Shown here: positions 29,431 through 31,113 of the stretch, piece by piece
How the letters are laid out: every line of letters starts with the position of its first letter
Position numbering within the stretch: the stretch's first letter is position 1
From: Tetmemena sp. SeJ-2015
Taxonomy: Eukaryota; Ciliophora; Spirotrichea; Sporadotrichida; Oxytrichidae
Length of the DNA: 31,113 nt
Direction of reading: 5' to 3'
NCBI GenBank assembly: GCA_027382625.1
Contig: JAJKFJ010023919.1
Location: 1-31,113 of the forward strand
Program-made: the position numbers and the translations under genes
Notes under the pieces: model-generated
The model's input: the letters and a program-made list of their open reading frames with translations, nothing else
The model's database searches: none
Told to the model about the DNA's origin: nothing

Positions 29431-30890
29431 TATTTCTCAATATGCTTATCCAGTGTAAATAAATTTTTTCCAGTCTTCTTAGTTTCCTCAGCAGAAAGAT
29501 AAATTATTAAATTTCTAATAAAGGAACTCTAGTCTGGATTCTGCAAATTAATCTTGATTGCGTACTTACTCTTTAAAGTTCAAAATGAATTGGTAACCCT
29601 TGGAGAAAATAGGCTTGTACTTTAGAAGCTCAAGCTTGCTTTAAATAACACTTATAGCTCTGCCTCGAAAAGATCAGAGACGGGGACGAGGTCGGTAGAT
29701 CTGCACAAAACATCTCCCTTGTTGATGATATTCATAAATCTAGTTAAGCGATGCTCAGAATTCTCAATTGGACGTTTTCACCAGGTTTGGCGTATACTTT
29801 AGAAACTTAAGTTTGAATAATTAATTAAAGACCAATATTTTTATCTTTAATTTCTTTCTAATAGTTTACCTGACGCACTCGTTCTTGCTGTTATAGATTG
29901 TGCTAATCTGGGCAATCATGTTAGAGGGGAGCAACTGAAGTTGATCACCAAGCTTGACAGTCTTACTAACTCAACCTTTCCAAATACAACTGTACCTCTG
30001 TCCTTCATCTTATCGAGGATGGGAATTCTCACGGGACCCTTATACCATACACAACTAAAGCTATAAGTCTGGATGGAAGCTCAAGATTGTCCAAGATTTC
30101 AAGGAGGGTAGGACAGTAAATGAATGGATTTTATTTATAAAGTATGAGTAATCTGTTGCTTAAATATTGATCATAGCCAGTGTTATGGAGGAAAGGCTTG
30201 ATCATGTAAATTCGAATTATAGAAATAATTGACTTGTAATTTTTCCTTGCTCCATTTAACGCTAGGCTCGTCCATCATAATAAATTAAATAACTTAACTT
30301 ATTGAGTAGAAGTGAAGACCACAACTAGTTTGTAGATACCTAAACTCTTGGCGAGTTGAATATGCTCTCTGGTTTGGCCTTCCATATCAAAACCTGCCTC
30401 GAATTCTCCCTTCTTAGCACTGATAATCAAAGCCCCTACAATTTAACATTTATTCTCTCTCTAACATTAAATGGCTTATAGAAGTTCTCATGATCATGTT
30501 TGGTACGTAGTTCTTGTGGCCTGGGGATATAATAACAACATTTCTTAAAGCTATAAAAAAATACTTTTTTAAGATCTATATCAAGTACATCAAGTTGCCA
30601 CTAATGGTTGACTTTGAATAGGTATTGCTGAATAAGTAGAGGTTGCTTTCTTGGATGCCTTGGCTGCTAATTAATTTAAAATTAAATAAATTCATTAAAT
30701 GAAATAGTGTATTGTTTTGAGCAACAGCGGTCTTCTTCTTAGGGGCAGAGAATATTAAAAAGGAAAATAGTATGTTGAAGGTAGTAGATGCGCTAGTTTC
30801 AGCAGCAACTGTTGTAGAAGCTGTAGATAACTAGGTAGTATCTTATAACTAAAATGCATTAAGAGCAAAACCCTGAGAACTGCCAAAGAC
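29431..30890 (-). CDS. ERF3: Release factor eRF3 (GSPT/Sup35), incomplete set of germline segments
   Basis: Collinear minus-strand fragments of the translation termination GTPase. They are an N-terminal Ser/Thr/Gln-rich part (30780-30885), PKKKTAVA (about 30735), AAKASKKATSTYSAIPIQ (about 30620-30668), PGHKNYVPNMIM with the G3 motif (30489-30524), GALIISAKKGEFEAGFDMEG (30317-30439), MDEPSVKWSKE near the G4 NKxD (30243-30274), KPFLHNTGYD (30171-30202), TLLEILDNLELPSRLIAL (30058-30113), RIPILDKMKDRGTVVFGKVE (29971-30034), KLGDQLQLLPSNMIAQIS (29870-29962), YAKPGENVQLRILSI (29752-29792), NKGDVLCRSTDLVPVSDLFE (29656-29735), KYKPIFSKGYQFILNFKE (29570-29631) and SAEETKKTGKN (29431-29501).

Several joints are ordinary IESs. 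Others lack protein sequence that must exist: the G1 P-loop and switch regions (about 120 residues before PGHKNY), the segment after GYD (about 30), small gaps elsewhere, and the last 50 residues. Either the missing MDSs lie elsewhere (scrambled or split gene) or this is a decayed copy. Confidence 0.75.
29627..29655. other. IES, pointer AGCTC
   Basis: 29-nt segment. Removal joins SDLFEAEL to LKYKPIFSKGYQF in eRF3 domain 3 with nothing missing. Confidence 0.87.
29793..29866. other. IES, pointer TA
   Basis: 74-nt AT-rich segment. Removal joins YNSKNECVR to YAKPGENVQLRI in eRF3 domain 2. The pointer could extend by the flanking bases. Confidence 0.7.
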
Positions 30891-31113
30891 TTATCTCTGT
30901 CATGATATAAGAGAAGCATATTTGTGTCCTTTACTTTTCATTATGGCCTATTTTATCTTTACTTACTATTAGAGATAATACACAATTTTTTTGAATATTT
31001 ATGAAATAACGTGAACACGATATAATATTTATTGCAACATCTCTATTGTTCGCACGCATGTTTGTAGTTTCTCGACTGCGAGAACTCTTCTGTCCATCTT
31101 ACTACTAAAGTAC

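Noticed and set aside
1..31113. Widespread pseudogenes (many TAA/TAG stops in conserved proteins)
   Set aside because: TAA and TAG sit at ordinary positions in PCCB, RSP2 and MTA1 and only TGA ends genes, so this is the ciliate code, not decay.
1..31113. CRISPR arrays, tRNA or rRNA genes, transposon ORFs, telomeric repeats
   Set aside because: None seen on either strand; the short direct repeats are unique pairs flanking single inserts, and no telomere repeat of the hypotrich type was found.

Overview
The window reads as germline (micronuclear) DNA of a ciliate, most likely a hypotrich spirotrich of the Oxytricha/Stylonychia/Tetmemena type. Two things seen directly support this. First, every gene uses TAA and TAG as in-frame sense codons, read as glutamine, and all the clear gene ends use TGA (ciliate nuclear code). 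Second, genes are broken every few hundred bases by short AT-rich segments that are not GT-AG introns. Each lies between two copies of a short direct repeat (2-9 bp 'pointers' such as GTTGCGG, AAAGTTAC, CCTTGAG, ACTCAAATT, CTTCTTCTT). Deleting the segment with one repeat copy restores the reading frame, often exactly at a conserved protein motif. These are internal eliminated sequences (IESs) between macronuclear-destined segments (MDSs). I resolved about 70. A few canonical GT-AG introns (31-163 nt) are also present. The genus is an inference; I ran no search.

Layout. 331-999 (-): small single-pass membrane protein. 1631-9955 (-): one very large ciliary-type protein with an N-terminal low-complexity part, a coiled-coil, leucine-rich repeats and a C-terminal EF-hand-like region. 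9993-10720 (-): small basic protein. 11038-14313 (-): long coiled-coil protein. 14490-17037 (+): radial spoke protein 2 (DPY-30 motif plus GAF domain). 17234-21613 (-): endonuclease/exonuclease/phosphatase (CCR4/ANGEL-like) nuclease. It is split by a 2.0-kb IES that holds a complete EMAPII/Arc1p-type tRNA-binding gene (19143-20115). 21748-22350 (-): small Gln/Asn/Gly-rich protein. 22875-25503 (-): MT-A70 DNA/RNA N6-adenine methyltransferase of the ciliate MTA1/AMT1 type. 25788-26994 (+): aquaporin-family channel with atypical NPA boxes. 27265-28903 (-): propionyl-CoA carboxylase beta chain. 29431-30890 (-): MDSs of release factor eRF3, with several stretches of the protein missing from the locus.

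There is no operon logic. The genes are independent somatic genes, some of which will become separate nanochromosomes. Three (the large LRR protein, the coiled-coil protein and RSP2) fit ciliary structure. MTA1 and eRF3 are notable because one belongs to a complex implicated in ciliate DNA adenine methylation and the other is part of the termination machinery of an organism that keeps only UGA as stop.

The most interesting observations are the gene nested inside an IES of another gene, the incomplete (probably scrambled or split) eRF3 locus, a set of extremely short IESs (10-19 nt), and the degenerate NPA boxes of the aquaporin. Because only TGA stops translation here, long ORFs on the wrong strand or frame are common and were discounted. 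IES coordinates run from the first base of one pointer copy to the base before the second copy. The exact cut inside the repeat cannot be known from germline sequence alone.
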